DNA of 64,000 nt from Stereocaulon alpinum. Lineage: Eukaryota; Ascomycota; Lecanoromycetes; Lecanorales; Stereocaulaceae. A program made the position numbers and the translations under genes. The notes beneath the pieces were generated by a model. It saw only the letters and a list, made by a program, of their open reading frames with translations, had not been told where the DNA came from and did no database searches. The DNA lies in NCBI GenBank assembly GCA_018257865.1, contig JAEUBA010000014.1, forward strand, positions 186,001-250,000, read 5' to 3'. This document shows positions 46,022-57,485 of the stretch, one piece after another. Position 1 is the stretch's first letter. Each line of letters opens with the position of its first letter.

Positions 46022-46255
46022 GCGTGCCGTAATATCATCATGCCAACAACTTCTTTACACAGGATTGACGACTTTCGGAAACCGTGAGACCTCGATATCG
46101 ACAGACAATGAGAAAGGCGCACTGGGCTGATTCAGCTAACAGCTGTCAACGACTCCGGAAAGATTCCGCGCCGTTGCCAAGACATTTTTATCCCACGGGG
46201 CTCGACACCACCAAATTCTCCTTACCGTGCACAAGGCGAGGCCTCTACTACCACA

Positions 46256-47076
46256 ATGGCGGCATGTGTGGCATGCTCGAAGCCTTTGACATTGCACATC
46301 GAGCCTGAAGAGGACGATGAAGATGTTTCTATGGCAGCATCAAGCACCAATGCGGGCAAAGACGTAGACGACGATGTGCAACTGCAATGTGGGTGTCATT
46401 TCCATTGGTCTGTGCGCCTGTGGTCATCTCGCATATTTGCGGCTAACGTCCCATGCTTTCTAGGCAATGCCTTCTTGACGCCTATTCCATGAGCGAATGC
46501 CCTAAGTGCGGAGCCAAAATCATCTCCACGACGACACTTGGTGAACAGGAGCTGCTATGCACGCTGAAGAATGAAGGAGGACTGCAAGAAAACCTCGACA
46601 TACTGCCACTGCTTACGGAAGAAAGTTACCTGAAGGCGTACCCGGAAGAGCGCAAATGCCGAGCATTCTTAGAGTTTTGCGAGGAAGGTGATGTGGAGGC
46701 TATTGTCGACCTTCTCGAAGATGTGGATGATGACGAAGAGGAAGGTGCAGGGCGCAATATAGACATTCTAAGATACCAGGATCCAATCGAGTCAATGAAC
46801 TCTGGCCTGCACATTGCTGTCCTGAATGAGAGGGTAAATGTGGCATGGCTGCTGTTATACCTAGCATCAACGCTGCCACTTGATCAATTCTCACAAGAGG
46901 CACTTTACGCCGCCCAGAACTCTCTCAATCTTGGGAGAGATGACCAGACAGGCAAAGCAGACATTCGATCTCTGAAAGACGCAGAGGGATTGACGGCTGA
47001 AGAGCGAGCCGTCACAATTGGAGGAGTATGGAATGACTGGCTCTCAATAGGGCGATTGAAACCGGCAGCGATTTGA
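46256..47076 (+). CDS. RING-like zinc-binding protein with ankyrin-like region
   Basis: Two exons; an intron of about 60 nt ending TTTCTAG at 46463 joins CGCHFHW to QCLLDAYSMSECPKCG. Cysteine and histidine spacing (CVAC, then CGCHFHWQC, then CPKC) suggests a small RING-H2-like zinc fold at the N-terminus, with an acidic insert between the first pairs. The middle region AFLEFCEEGDVEAIVDLLED and GLHIAVLNERVNVAWLLLYLAS looks like one or two ankyrin-type helical repeats. The remaining C-terminus carries no known motif. About 250 residues. A ubiquitin-ligase role would be inference only. Complete, co-directional with nothing nearby. Confidence 0.75.
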
Positions 47077-47321
47077 AGTCCATTTCACGACCTATGACGA
47101 GATGATTCGGGTATTTGACAGGCATAGCCAAGCCATCGATATTAAAAGTGACTGTCTCCATTCAAATTGTCTGAGAGTCATGGCTGTTGCTATGACAGGC
47201 ATCTAAAGCGAGAAAGGAAGTCATTTTTCGCAATCCGAGTGAAGTCCGTACGTAATTGATGATGTACGTAAGACGCAAAGAAGAATGCGGTCTAGTCTCC
47301 CCTTTCCCCCAAAGAAGTCGA

Positions 47322-47828
47322 TCATTGCTTCACATACTTTGTATGCGAGCCCGTAGTAACAACAATACTCTCCCCATTCTCCCCAATTTTCTCAATCTCA
47401 ACAGTCGTGAAAGCCAGCGTCCCTCCAACTTTAGCGGCTCTCGCCGAAATTGTGAGCAGATCACCTTCCTTAGCTGTAGACACGAAGGAAGTATGAATGT
47501 CTGTAGAAGCGCCGACTTTTTCACGACCAGTCGCTGCAACGCACAAGCTCCCGGCCCAATCGGTGATACATGCTGATACAGTTCCATGCAAGGTGTTTTT
47601 CGAGTTCAGATGGCACGGTTTGACCTTCATTCGTGCTGTGATAGAGCCAGACTTAGATGCAGAAAGAATTTCGACGTCTGAGAGGAGGAAATTATAAATT
47701 GGACTGTTGGGTTGCATACGGGCCCAGACTTGTTCTACATGTTCGAGAACCTCAGATGGCTGTTTCTGCTCTGGATGGGCCATCTTGATCATATCAGATG
47801 AAGGATGGATAGATGAAGAAATGAACAA
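47322..47828 (-). CDS. Hot-dog fold acyl-CoA thioesterase (PaaI/ACOT13-like)
   Basis: A single-exon protein of 168 residues. A start at the internal Met 47783 (MAHPEQKQ) would give 153 and agrees better with the family length of 140-170. The hot-dog hydratase/thioesterase signature is LHGTVSACITDWAGSLC, with the conserved His and Asp in place although the usual HGG is HGT. A second conserved patch is GASTDIHTSFVSTAKEGD. It probably hydrolyses acyl-CoA in the cytosol, mitochondria or peroxisomes. No clear targeting signal: the C-terminus KYVKQ is not a peroxisomal SKL-type signal. Confidence 0.86.
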   Translation of the reverse strand: MFISSSIHPSSDMIKMAHPEQKQPSEVLEHVEQVWARMQPNSPIYNFLLSDVEILSASKSGSITARMKVKPCHLNSKNTLHGTVSACITDWAGSLCVAATGREKVGASTDIHTSFVSTAKEGDLLTISARAAKVGGTLAFTTVEIEKIGENGESIVVTTGSHTKYVKQ

Positions 47829-48733
47829 TTGCTTAGTGCGATAGGCTAAGGGTCTTGGCCCGGCAGGGTTCAGGGTTTGGGCTCCTCAGGCTCCATCATC
47901 CAAACCTCCCTTCTTCGCTTCTTCGTTGGTATAATGTTTACCCATGTCAATGTCTACCTATTGCTGTGGTACTTTCACAGGTCCTTCGTTCGATCGACTT
48001 GTCAAAGCAAGCGACAGTCATCAGTATGCCCTGTTGCCGTGACCTTGCACGGAATGAACGATCTCGAGATCAACAAGACTGGTTCTGAACAAGGAAAAGT
48101 TTACCAAAGCCCATCGTTATGGGCCTATTTACAGCCTAGTAGACAGCGATGATGGAGATTATATTCACCGCATTCTACGACATGCCTCAAATGGAGCTGC
48201 CTCTAGGGCAACGAACGCATCTAGCCGTTAGAGAGTGTGTGCTGAAATCAGCACGAAGGTGTGCCAGCAATGAGGGACGCGGTGTTAGCCTACAGATGAT
48301 GACTGCTAGTCAATACTCCGTACTCCATTCGGACGAAGGTCGTGTCAATCTTGTGCAGGCAGGCATATCTCGGGTAGCGAAGGAATGAATCATATCAGGA
48401 ACTTATTCACCATTGGGCCTTGAAATATGCAGCACATATATTGCCGTGTAGCTGTAAGATCTAGTGAGATGTTGTGTGCTCTAAGACGTCATCACAACCG
48501 GTCTACCAATGATGAAGCTGTTTGTCATCACTCTTGCGTGGGGAAGAAGGTCCTTGACTCGAGGAGCGAAGCGGGTTGAGACTATCATTGACCCTCTAGG
48601 ATGAAGGAAACTTGGCAACTGAACAATATCAAGGCCCTGGATCCATCGCAGAAGACGCCCAAGGCTAGAGACCGATCATACCGGCGTTTTTGTATTTACC
48701 AGAGGTAACATCTGTTACGACATACTAGCCTAG
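47829..48733. other. Gene-less stretch, 0.9 kb
   Basis: Short open frames only. It should contain the thioesterase promoter at its left end. No repeat or RNA gene recognised. Confidence 0.5.
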
Positions 48734-49650
48734 CTAATGTACTCGCAAATGCGATTGACCGAATTCGTAAATTCCGTTACCAGCTATCTCATGCTGTGGC
48801 GCGTTTGGATGCGCCAATTCGAAATGAGTGATATCAAGCTCCTGCATTCCAAGATCAATATCTTCGTGTCGTAGCGGGTCGTCTATCCTGTGACTCTGTG
48901 ATTGAAGAAGGCGCCGTTTTTGTCTCTTGTTCTGGAAGACAAGGAAAGCAAGGATGGCGAGGAGGACAAGCACGAGGGCTACGGGCACACCAATTTCTAT
49001 TTTTATCTTCGAGTTACTGTTGTGTATTGCTAGCTGTGGCGATGCTGAGTTTGAGGGTGCTGTAACTGGAGTCTGCGAGGGTGTAACAAGAATCTGCGAT
49101 GATGTAACAACATCCTGCGATATCGCAGCTTTGGAAGTGGTGGGGCTCGATATAGAGAAGCTAGATGAAGATGTCGCTACTACCGACGGGGAACTTATCA
49201 ACGCCGCTGTAGAAGATCCAAAGGTGGTTGACGCTCCCGTTTGGAGGGGATAGTTCTCAAGCGAAGTTGTAGCATTGGTATCGCAGCAATTTGGGCTGCC
49301 CCCCCATCCTTGTTCACCGGCGCAACACCAGCTATTACCATGAGGCAAACAATGATTCACAAGCCCGAAACCCTGGTATGCATCTTCGCGATAATGTTAA
49401 GAAGCTGGCACGCCGTCAAGGGGGCTTGTTGAGATGACATACTCTGGTAGCAAAAAGTCTGGCAATTTTGCCAGTTCTGGTTCGTGCATGTACCTGTCGA
49501 GAAGTTGGTGGCGCTTCCATGCTGTAGACACAGGCCGTTCGCCAAGCAGTCCCATCCTCCACCACAGCAGGTTGACATATTGAACATGCTACAGGGGATG
49601 TCAGTTGATATTGTCCCATCCTCATAAAAGCAATTGGTGTTGTTGCTCAT
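48734..49650 (-). CDS. Cys-rich single-pass membrane protein (Mid2-like layout)
   Basis: A cell-surface-type protein in two exons. The N-terminal ectodomain is cysteine-rich (CFYEDG, DIPCSMFNMSTCCGGGWDC, GLCLQHG, NCQTFC). A small intron near 49370-49432 joins this to GFGLVNHCLPHGNSWCCAG and SPNCCDT. A Ser/Thr/Pro-rich stalk follows, probably O-glycosylated. One transmembrane helix (VPVALVLVLLAILAFLVF) precedes the basic stop-transfer sequence QNKRQKRR. The cytosolic tail has about 65 residues, ending FGQSHLRVH. This layout matches fungal cell-wall-stress-sensor-like proteins. No signal peptide is visible before the first cysteine, and the frame upstream is closed by a stop, so a short 5' exon may be missing or the protein relies on its internal helix. 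The ligand is unknown. Confidence 0.8.
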
Positions 49651-51950
49651 GTGTTTCTAGCCTTTCGGGTCAACGTGCCGTAAAAATCCAGGCGATGGGA
49701 GAAAACTGTGGAGGTGCTAGCAAGAGCTCCAACATCATTATAAACCTCTCTCACTGCGTCCGGTCATCCGGACTTGTTGGGCGCAGCTCAAATCTATTTT
49801 AAAACGGCTTATGGCACGCAACTGGCTGACCGGGCTGAATATTGTGGTACCCACTTTGACAGATTGCATGAACACTGCCCTGATTGTGCTTTAGAATTGG
49901 AGTAGAACGAGGCTGTGTTCACCGCAGGAAGTTGGCGAGTGAGGTTTGCTCAATAGGTTCTGGAGTGACCTTAGTCCTGCTTACTAACTGCCCTGTTCTG
50001 TAAGGGCCACTTGTGCCTACTGAACCTCCACCAGCGAGGCGCAAAAGACGGCCACTTTTTCACCATTGGAAACACAGATCGCACTCGCATTCGATGAAGC
50101 TACACGATATCTAGCTTTGATGAACCTAAACCTTACAATGTATAAGGTATACTACTTTCCTGTTGTCGACAAAATTCTGGAGTCGTTCCGACAGCCATTG
50201 CCGACTGTAGTCACGTCGCAGTAGGTTGATTTCTGGGATTCGGCGTCAATGTATATCCTCCAGTTCCGCCACCCCCTGGTGGCTCTGGGCTTAGCTTAAA
50301 CACGGAGATGATGGAACAGGGAGAGGCAGAGCGGCACTGGCACGTCTCAGAAAACCGTCAATCCAACAATGACGTTTAGAATGAGGAGTCGTTAGAACAT
50401 CAGCTCTCAGGTGTGTTGCTTAGTCAACCGCTAGCGGGCCGCCGTCTTGAGCACATAAGTAGCCGGCACCCCCTTTAGAGGACCTATAAATCACCCTCAA
50501 TATTCTAAAGGGAATTGTATATAGCATGGCCGGTTACTGTCTCAGCATGATAGGGTCTGAGTTGGCCGTGCATTCTTTGCCCACTTGCTGGGAGATTGGA
50601 GGAGCAAACGGAAGTAATTTTTCTCGGAAGAAGTACGTGGCGAGCGGCGGTAACTTCCATACTGGCCCAGAAGGCATAGTCACGCTAGTCCCATTCGAGA
50701 TATGTTGCACCTCTCGAACATAGTGGGCAATATCTGCCTTCTCAAAGCTTTGGCCTGATTTCTTCATGCTTTGTATTATGGAAATTGTTGTCTAGTAGAG
50801 TTGCAAATACTGACTACATGCAGGATTCAACCCTAGAAGTCTTAGGATCCTTGTTGATCCGTGCCACGACTACTGTGATATGAGGGACACCATGCGAATG
50901 CTCGCGACAGTCGCTTCTTCAACGCCCATCATACTGATTGGCAATTCCAGCGCAAAGGTGACGATACGATCTGGATATTCTGCCAGCTGCTTCCTTACGC
51001 AAGCTGAAGCGTCCGGCTGAGATACCCTTCATCAGCGCCAACAAGTTCCAAATGGAAAATTCAAAATTGCACGGAAACGTTCAGTACTGCTAGCGCTGCA
51101 GGTCTAGGAAACTGCTACTATGCATGATAAATCTACCCCAGAAAATGAGGCAAGAGATCAGCAGATCTATTGCTCGAGTGCTAGTACTATCCTAGACGTC
51201 TCCGCATGTCTTATCTAATTGTTGAACGTCGGAACATTCAATTGACAGTATGAAGCATTTCGGAATTTTGGCTGTCGAATATTCATCTGGCGGCCTCAAC
51301 AGCCCAAACGTACACGCTTGTACGTATTGGGATGGTTTCTTTCATTTCAGTTGTTGGATGTTGGGAATATGATGTGCTCAGAAAAGAACATCGTTTCTAG
51401 AGTGTCTCTACTCTAAGAGGATAGAACAGTTGGACGTTTTCACTCCATAGATTCAACGGCTAAAGCGCTTGCTGCTGGTGAGGAGTAGTATGCAGAAAAG
51501 TATATCCTCAAGCTGAGTATGGAATACAGATTCGTAGTCGGATATGAGCTGGGATTGCATGGCTACTTGTTCAACCATGCACAGATACAGCAGGTTCAAA
51601 TCGATAATTGAGCTTCGAATTCATTATGCCACGTATGAGCCCTCAGACCCCTGGCAATAGAACCTGAGTGTAACAGATTACATTGTGGACATAAGCTAGT
51701 CTAGCAAAAGGGTACAATGGTCTTGGGTCAGTCCACGAAGTGCAGCCTCAACAAAGATGCGGAACACCTTAGTCTCAGTTCCCGCATTTTCAAATGCCCA
51801 TGCCCATCTGCCGAAACAATACCTTGAGATGTGAAATCTTCTATAACATCGGTATCCTACTTCCCCTAGTTCGGAGTCCTCCCATGTCCTAGCTCGAACC
51901 ACGTACCATTCGTACTGATACTGATAGGGGCCTCCGTCTCCAGCTCGCTA
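49651..51950. other. Gene-poor stretch, 2.3 kb
   Basis: Contains a possible decayed coding fragment on the minus strand (50534-51000, listed below) and otherwise nothing recognisable. The composition is close to that of the intergenic regions elsewhere. No transposon ORF was found. Confidence 0.5.
50534..51000 (-). pseudogene. Possible relic of an unidentified gene
   Basis: Two short minus-strand segments have a protein-like composition but do not join in an open frame. One near 51000-50870 includes RIVTFALELPISMMGVEEA. The other, at 50767-50534, includes PVWKLPPLATYFFREKLLPF. A stop separates them. The pattern suggests a degraded metabolic enzyme, but I do not recognise the family. It could also be chance. 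Confidence 0.3.
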
Positions 51951-52760
51951 GTCATGGATACAAGGTGTTTGTTTCGAGTCTCGCAAGTGCCATCACAGCG
52001 CCACCAATAACACAGAGGTACGCTTCGTGGATGATGAGAGCTCCAGTCCAAATCTGCCCCAACTCAATAGCACGGTAGACATTCCCAATCATGATACAAC
52101 CCATAACGACTAACGTAGGGGAGTACACGGAAGACGAATGTCGAGAAGAGCTAGAAGCATATACCGCCTAGCATGACGCGTATGCCTGTGTTTTAAATCA
52201 CCTGCGGATAGTGACTAGCTGCAATGGTAGCCATGAGCCGTGGACTGCTTGGGCGAGGAAGGAGATGACGTTGGCGAGGCAGACAACAATGAGGCGAATG
52301 TTTTGTGGGAAGGAGCGGTGGCGGACGTGGATTCTAATGAGTGGAGAAAGGGTGTAGTAGGTTTCTGCAGAGAAGAAGCAAGGTGCTGCATAAGTGTGTT
52401 AGCGTTAATGCATGACGTGATGGAACTGGACTGTGAGGAGGCGGTGACGTCTGGATTTGGTGAGAAGATACACAGAGTTGGGATCGATGAAAGCTGCTTG
52501 TCATATGAGACTAGTGAGCAGCTGCCCGAGCAAGCCAACCTCAACATTCACGTGAAGATTATATACTCTGGGACTCTTAAACATCATAACGTAGGGAAAG
52601 ATTACCCAGAGTGCCAACAGCAAGAGTCAAGTACCCCTATTTCGAGCTTCTACCGGTCTGGCAGACATGAATAGATAAAGACATGGAGAAGACGAAAGTG
52701 AAGATGGCGCCGCGCGTTGCATAGGAACCGTAGCCATGTCTGGGTGCTTTAGATTTGGCC
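51950..52760 (-). pseudogene. RTA1-like seven-helix membrane protein, relic
   Basis: Minus-strand segments follow the order of RTA1 family proteins, fungal lipid or toxicant-export membrane proteins with seven helices. YGSYATRGAIFTFVFSMSL (helix 1 region) is near 52700, YAAPCFFSAETYYTLSPLIR near 52390, and VVCLANVISFLAQAVHGS near 52270. The next helix pair includes VMLGGICF followed by TAG at 52151-52153 and then LFSTFVF. NVYRAIELGQIWTGALIIHEAY comes near 52040, followed by a terminal TNTLYP. The TAG stands where the family usually has Gln. The part between helices 1 and 4 is frame-shifted and poorly conserved. The relic is therefore non-functional, but the family call rests on pattern matching only. 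Confidence 0.6.
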
Positions 52761-53814
52761 TGAAACTCAGCGCAACCGTTAAGTGAACATTGACGTGTCA
52801 CATGGGGCTGTATTGTAGGATTACCGTTCTTCAGTGACGGAAGGGTCAAAAGTGGCTAAGAGTACATAAAAGAGTGCAATGTGAAGTATTCGATTCTTTT
52901 AGGAGACAGTTGAATGCAGGTAAAACTGTGGACTGTCTTCTGTTGCAGAAAGGCGAGTGTAAGAGCGGAGAAGTGGCATACTCATACATCTCACAAGTGC
53001 AAGGTAAACAGATCTCATGGCCATACACATCGCAATGAAAGCGTGTCATCACTTATGCGACTATCGATTGGGACAGCGAAGGTCATTGTAGCTATCATGT
53101 CTCCGTCCATGCTCGCAGAACCTCGCAGAAAGCAGGCATGTAATTCGAGGCCTCGCAGAATCGCAGCTAGCACCTCGAGACATGGACAAGGTGCTGCAGA
53201 TTGACAAAAAGCGCGTATTCATCGACAACGCTGCAAAGCCGCGCCTATATTGCATCTCGCAGTCTTGCGTCCTATCGGGAGTGGTGTGAAGATCCAAGTT
53301 ATGTTGGACACCTTCTGAAGCCATTGTTTGATTTTAATGTTGTAGTCCCAACTTTATAGAGGCACGGCGATGGCATGACTGGAACTAAGCAAGCACTGCA
53401 GGCCACAAATTCAACAATCAGGTAATAGTGGCCGTGGTGCTGTTTCTGTAGCTAAGCTACAAGTGTCTTCTCTGTATCTGATAGGCGAACCGGTGGCGCT
53501 AGTGCACGGTTGTAGTGGCGTCGAAGTATTCCTACTCTGCTCGATGTCCATGACAGTCGCGGCGGAAAGGTCAAAATATGCTGGAAGTACTTCGAGTCGG
53601 ACAAATACGTTGGTGATGCAACGCAGCTGAACGCGTCTGTTTGCTTGGCGCGTGGTCAGCTAGGGCTATGAGGTCATATGCCTACTTTATCGTCTTTACT
53701 TCCTAGGCACGCTAGGAATGCTAGGATATCAGAAGCATCAAAGCGAATGTTGCCAGTACGACCTTCGCATTGGCACGCTTCAACCTCCTCCGGTCTTACT
53801 ACCGGAAGGGTAGG
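52761..53814. other. Gene-less stretch, 1.05 kb
   Basis: Between the RTA1-like relic and the DDHD phospholipase. A short motif, CCTCGCAGAA, occurs three times near 53110-53155. No gene recognised. Confidence 0.5.
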
Positions 53815-56800
53815 ATGGCAGCAGCAGGCACTGGAACAAGCTTCCTTGAATCCTTCTCGCCATGGACTTCTCGCAGCACCACGCCCAAGCCAGGCGACAG
53901 CAAAGAAAAAGAAACCGCGACTGCAAGCTTGACCGAACAAAAGGGTGCGGACCACAGCATTGACCATCGTCACCGGCTCAGTCTCAAGGATTATCCTGCT
54001 GATTGTCCGAAACCCAATGTCAGATGGTTCTACGCAGTGGATGTAAGTCGCACCTTACGAGCCTCACAAACACTTTGCTGATATGTGCGCACAGTCTCCA
54101 AAGCGAAAGCCCCTGCCTATTGACCTGGCGAAGGACCAGAAACCTTTCCCTGCACCCAAAAAGTACACCACCTTCTCATCCAGAGACTCGCGTTCCATTG
54201 AGATAGCGTTTCAAAAGTTGATCGAGGAGGAGCGCGATGCTCCGCAGCCAGTCCCATCTGGAGGCGACATCGGTGAGGGTAGGTCTCAGAACGAGCCTCC
54301 AAATGCTGGGCAAAAGTTGGAGCTCGGCGATCTGAGGGATGTGGGCCGCCCACAGACAAGTTCGCAAGGCAACACTAGCATAAATGAGTCTACGAGTACT
54401 GAAAAAGGCGGTACGGTCAAAGTGCCAGTGAACGAGGACTTCCTGTTCGACGTGGACATTGAGGCGAGAGAATTGGCTCCGGCCTACTGGCTGGGAGCGA
54501 TCTATGATGTGCGTCGCGGAAGCTGGTTTTATCAGGAAGGAGCGACGCTCAGGCCCTGTGATGAAAATCTGGCAGTGCAACTGGAAGAGGGATATCTGAA
54601 GGTGAAGCCTTGGCGGAGCCAGCCCACCCAACCGGCGTCCCAACCCAAATCGAGGCCAGTATCGGCGAACATTGGCGATGTTTCCGCGCCTATAGACAAA
54701 GCGAAGGATGACGCATCAATTCCAGCAAAATTTGAACTGCAAACGCAACGGTTGTTTGGAGCTTACATGAATCATGTCGTAACCTACCAGGATGCTGGGA
54801 CTGCGTGGTTGCTGACCGATGATTTCCTGTCTCGGATGAGTAGCACCGTATACCAACGCTTCGCTGGCGGAGGCTATCTAGGTGGTACCAAAGTAGTTCG
54901 AGGCTACTCGGAAGCAACCAAGGCCAAAGACGCCAGAAAGGAGACCGATCAGATCCTTGATACCAAAAAAGCTGATGGCTCTATTGATAAATCAAATAGG
55001 CGATCTGCCCCTCCCAAGACGAGTGACGAAGTCTCTAAAGACGGCAAACCGAACGAATCGGACCCCAGCTCCCCACAAGAGCCTCGTCTGTTAGCTCTGG
55101 AGAGGCAATTGTCTTCTTTTGCCGAAGATCCTGCACTACAGGAAGAGGAAAGACGCCAGGCTGACGAGAATGAAATTAAAGAAGACTACAGAGATGAGGA
55201 TGGCCAGGACCAAAATCGAGAGATAGAGCACTTGATTCTTGTCACGCATGGCATTGGTCAACGCTTGGGGCTACGGCTGGAGAGCATTAACTTCATACAC
55301 GACGTGAATGTGTTCCGCAAGACCCTCAAAAGTGTCTACGAAGTTTCACCAGATCTCCAAGCATTGAACTCCGAAGTCGAAAAGCTACCAAAGAATTGCC
55401 GATTGCAAGTCTTGCCAGTTGTTTGGCGGCACCTCTTGGACTTCCCCAAACAAAGCTTTAAGCAGAATCAAAAGGAGCAAGACCTCACAGATCCTGATAC
55501 TTATGAGGATGATGACGAATACCCTAGCCTGGAAAACATTACAGTTGAGGGAGTCCCTGCCATCCGCAATCTCATAACAGACCTTGCCTTGGACATTCTC
55601 CTATATCAAAGCGCTTATCGAGAGCATATTGCTAGTATTGTGCAGCAAGAATGTAACCGCGTATACGAGCTCTTCGTCCAGAGGAACCCAACATTCTCCG
55701 GAAAGGTGAGCTTAGTTGGCCATTCTTTAGGCTCAGCAATCCTTTTCGACATTCTTTCACTCCAGAAAGAGACGAAGTCTTTGCCACCGGATTCCTACCG
55801 CCGTAGGAAGGGTAGCCAACGAGGCGGAACTTACGGTAGGAACCAAACAGTTCCAGATCTAGATCTGAAATTTGAAGTGGAGGATTTCTACTGCCTAGGT
55901 TCTCCGCTTGGACTATACCAAATGCTTAAGGGCCGCAGAATTGCCGCTCGTCGTCCAATCGGCGGTCCTTCGGCTCAAAGTCCATTGAACCCCGACGCGC
56001 TTGATGACCCATTTCTTGGTGCTCCTTCCCAGCAATCCGCTGATATCGCTGGTTCAAGGGACTCCGATATTCTATCAATCACAGTTTCTCGTCCAAAATG
56101 CCAGCAGCTTTACAACATCTTTCACCCCGCGGACCCAATTGCATACAGGATAGAGCCCTTGATTTCGCGGGCAATGTCATCTCTGAAGCCCCAGCCTCTA
56201 CCATACACCAAGAAAGGTATCTTCGGCGTCCAAGCCCAAGGGTTCACCAACATTGGCGCTCGTGTTGGTCAAAGTGTCTCGGGGTTATGGTCGAATATCA
56301 CTTCCGGCGTCACTAGTAGCTTGCTCAACCGAAGCCTTGGCTTGACTGGCGAGGGTCAATTGCCATCCTCGCAATCGATAAATGCTCCTAAGATTCAGCA
56401 GAAACCCAGAACCAGCACATTGACTGGCAGTGCGGAGCCAGAGTCAGAGGAAAACTCTGAGCACCCTCCAACGCTCATCGATTCTGAACTTGAGACTCTC
56501 TATGCCGGTTTCGAAAAGCGAAGAAAGAGTCATCAGAGCGACGAACACCGAGATTTAGGCGAGAGTGCCCAATGGATGGAGGCCGATGAGAGATCAAAGC
56601 GTCTGAAACGCGAAGAAGCCAAAGTGAGGGCATTGAATGGTAACGGCCGTGTAGACTTTAGCATACAAGAGTAAGTAATTCTCTCACACCTTTCCATTCC
56701 TTTACATGCGCTCGCTGATACGCGTCGTTTATCAGGGGTCTCTTAGACATTACTATATGGGCTAGTATAGCTAGCCACCTGTCCTACTGGGCAGACGAGG

Positions 56801-56859
56801 ACGTCAGTCACTTTATGATATCGCAACTTCTGTCTCGGCAGCGAGTCATCAAACGATGA
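53815..56859 (+). CDS. DDHD-domain phospholipase (PA-PLA1-like)
   Basis: A cytosolic or membrane-associated phospholipase A1 acting on phosphatidic acid-type lipids. The start chosen at 53815 (MAAAGTGTSFLESFSPW) gives a family-like N-terminus; an in-frame Met at 53770 would add 15 residues. An intron from about 54042 to 54094 joins WFYAVD to SPKRKPLP. The WWE-like region contains AYWLGAIYDVRRGSWFY. The catalytic lipase motif is VGHSLGSAI near 55730. The DDHD domain contains FYCLGSPLGLYQML and IFHPADPIAYRIEPL. A last intron follows RVDFSIQE (about 56673-56736). The terminal exon reads LDITIWASIASHLSYWADEDV, supplying the His and Asp of DDHD, to TGA at 56857. Complete; about 975 residues. Confidence 0.93.
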
Positions 56860-57485
56860 ACGAAGAACGACTTTCAAGACTATGCATAGCATTGGAGTAA
56901 CATGGGGACTTTAGAGGTATACTCAAGAAAGATCAGAGATGCAGGAACTAAGGATATCCCTAAATATATTTTTCGGAACGTAGCGGTTCGTTTTCGATGG
57001 TATCTAGCGTTGTCAGTGATAGATTCCTGCTGCTCCACTCTGGGAGGTGACCGTACAGATCCTGCTCCCTTTGAGCACCAGATTTTTGGGATCTCGCTTT
57101 GATGAAGCAGACACATGTATTTCTTACCATGCTCTGGAGCGACATCAGACCACGATGTCCAACGCCGAACAGGGGATCTCAAAAGAGTTTAGCGCCAAGG
57201 GCTGTTTTGATCACTTCACTCTTCCGTGCTCGACCCTGTGTCACTCAACTGTTACTTAGTCACGGGATGTACCTGTTTATGTTCTATCAGGTGTGAATTT
57301 CGATCGTCAACTGCGCCTTTGTCGCGGTTTCTTTGGCTATGTAACGAGGTCCCTAAACTACGTTCTTTGCTTCGTTTCTCCGTCCTTCGAAAATCTACGT
57401 CTGGACTTTGGAACGATCTAATTGCTAGTCTCTAAAGCTTTCTGACTTACAGCAATTCGAGCTCCCTCTCTCTCAACAGCGCGTC
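56860..57485. other. Intergenic, promoter of the cupredoxin gene
   Basis: About 626 bp without coding potential. Pyrimidine-rich near 57460-57480 just before the start codon. Confidence 0.5.
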
